From Bacteroides sp. (lineage in GTDB: Bacteria; Bacteroidota; Bacteroidia; Bacteroidales; Bacteroidaceae): a stretch of DNA of 6,539 bases. Below, one piece after another: positions 6,482 to 6,539 of this stretch (positions within the stretch are counted from its first letter, which is position 1; every line of letters starts with the position of its first letter). The stretch spans positions 1-6,539 of the forward strand of contig JAJPZL010000130.1 of the NCBI GenBank assembly GCA_021204375.1. The letters are read 5' to 3'. The notes beneath the pieces were generated by a model. The model saw nothing but the letters and a program-made list of their open reading frames with translations. It made no database searches and had not been told where the DNA came from. The position numbers were made by a program, and so were the translations under genes.

Positions 6482-6539
6482 ACAGCAACTACCTACTCTC
6501 CCACTTTCGCAGTACCATCGGCGTAACCAGGCTTAACTT
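6482..6539 (-). rRNA. rrf: 5S ribosomal RNA, 3' half, cut by window edge
   Basis: The minus strand of this segment begins with AAGTTAAGCC, continues with the ACGCCGATGGTACTGC element, and ends with GTGGGAGAGTAGGTAG, all hallmarks of the 3' half of bacterial 5S rRNA. About 58 of the usual 110-120 bases are inside the window; the 5' half and any 23S gene lie beyond the right edge. The exact 3' end (near 6482) is estimated because the first strand of the closing helix is not visible. Confidence 0.93.

Noticed and set aside
1..6539. A hidden defence, CRISPR, retron or mobile system.
   Set aside because: No repeat-spacer array, transposase, reverse transcriptase, integrase, toxin-antitoxin pair or tRNA attachment site could be recognised on either strand.

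Overview
The window looks like chromosomal DNA from a member of the Bacteroidota, most likely order Bacteroidales. Several intergenic regions carry the TAnnTTTG -7 promoter box typical of that phylum, Shine-Dalgarno sequences are weak or absent, and the protein types and the recR / Na+-symporter / engB neighbourhood fit Bacteroides-like genomes. The genus cannot be decided from the sequence alone.

Layout. Positions 1-592 (minus) hold most of a DUF2461-family gene cut by the window edge, with its own promoter inside an inverted repeat (611-648). Positions 667-3122 (minus) look like one four-gene operon: recR (recombinational repair), a small four-helix membrane protein, a GNAT acetyltransferase, and an inositol-monophosphatase-family phosphatase whose start overlaps the end of the acetyltransferase gene. 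A compact divergent promoter region (3123-3226) separates recR from a plus-strand pair: a sodium:solute symporter gene broken by three single-base frameshifts (3227-4701), followed two bases later by an intact engB/ysxC GTPase gene for ribosome assembly (4704-5300).

A strong 18-bp hairpin (5334-5373) lies between the converging engB and a minus-strand gene for an unrecognised, very acidic 285-residue protein with two CxC pairs (5391-6248). Upstream of that gene are the 3' end of a 5S rRNA (6482-6539, minus) and its rho-independent terminator (6422-6465), so the right edge is the end of an rRNA operon transcribed into the window.

Most of the window is ordinary housekeeping content. The points worth a second look are the symporter, whose three indels all fall at T runs while adjacent genes are intact, the consequence of that for engB expression, the acidic CxC orphan protein, and the promoter-overlapping inverted repeat. 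I see no CRISPR array, insertion sequence, tRNA, phage gene or defence system, and nothing that amounts to a clearly new multi-gene system.
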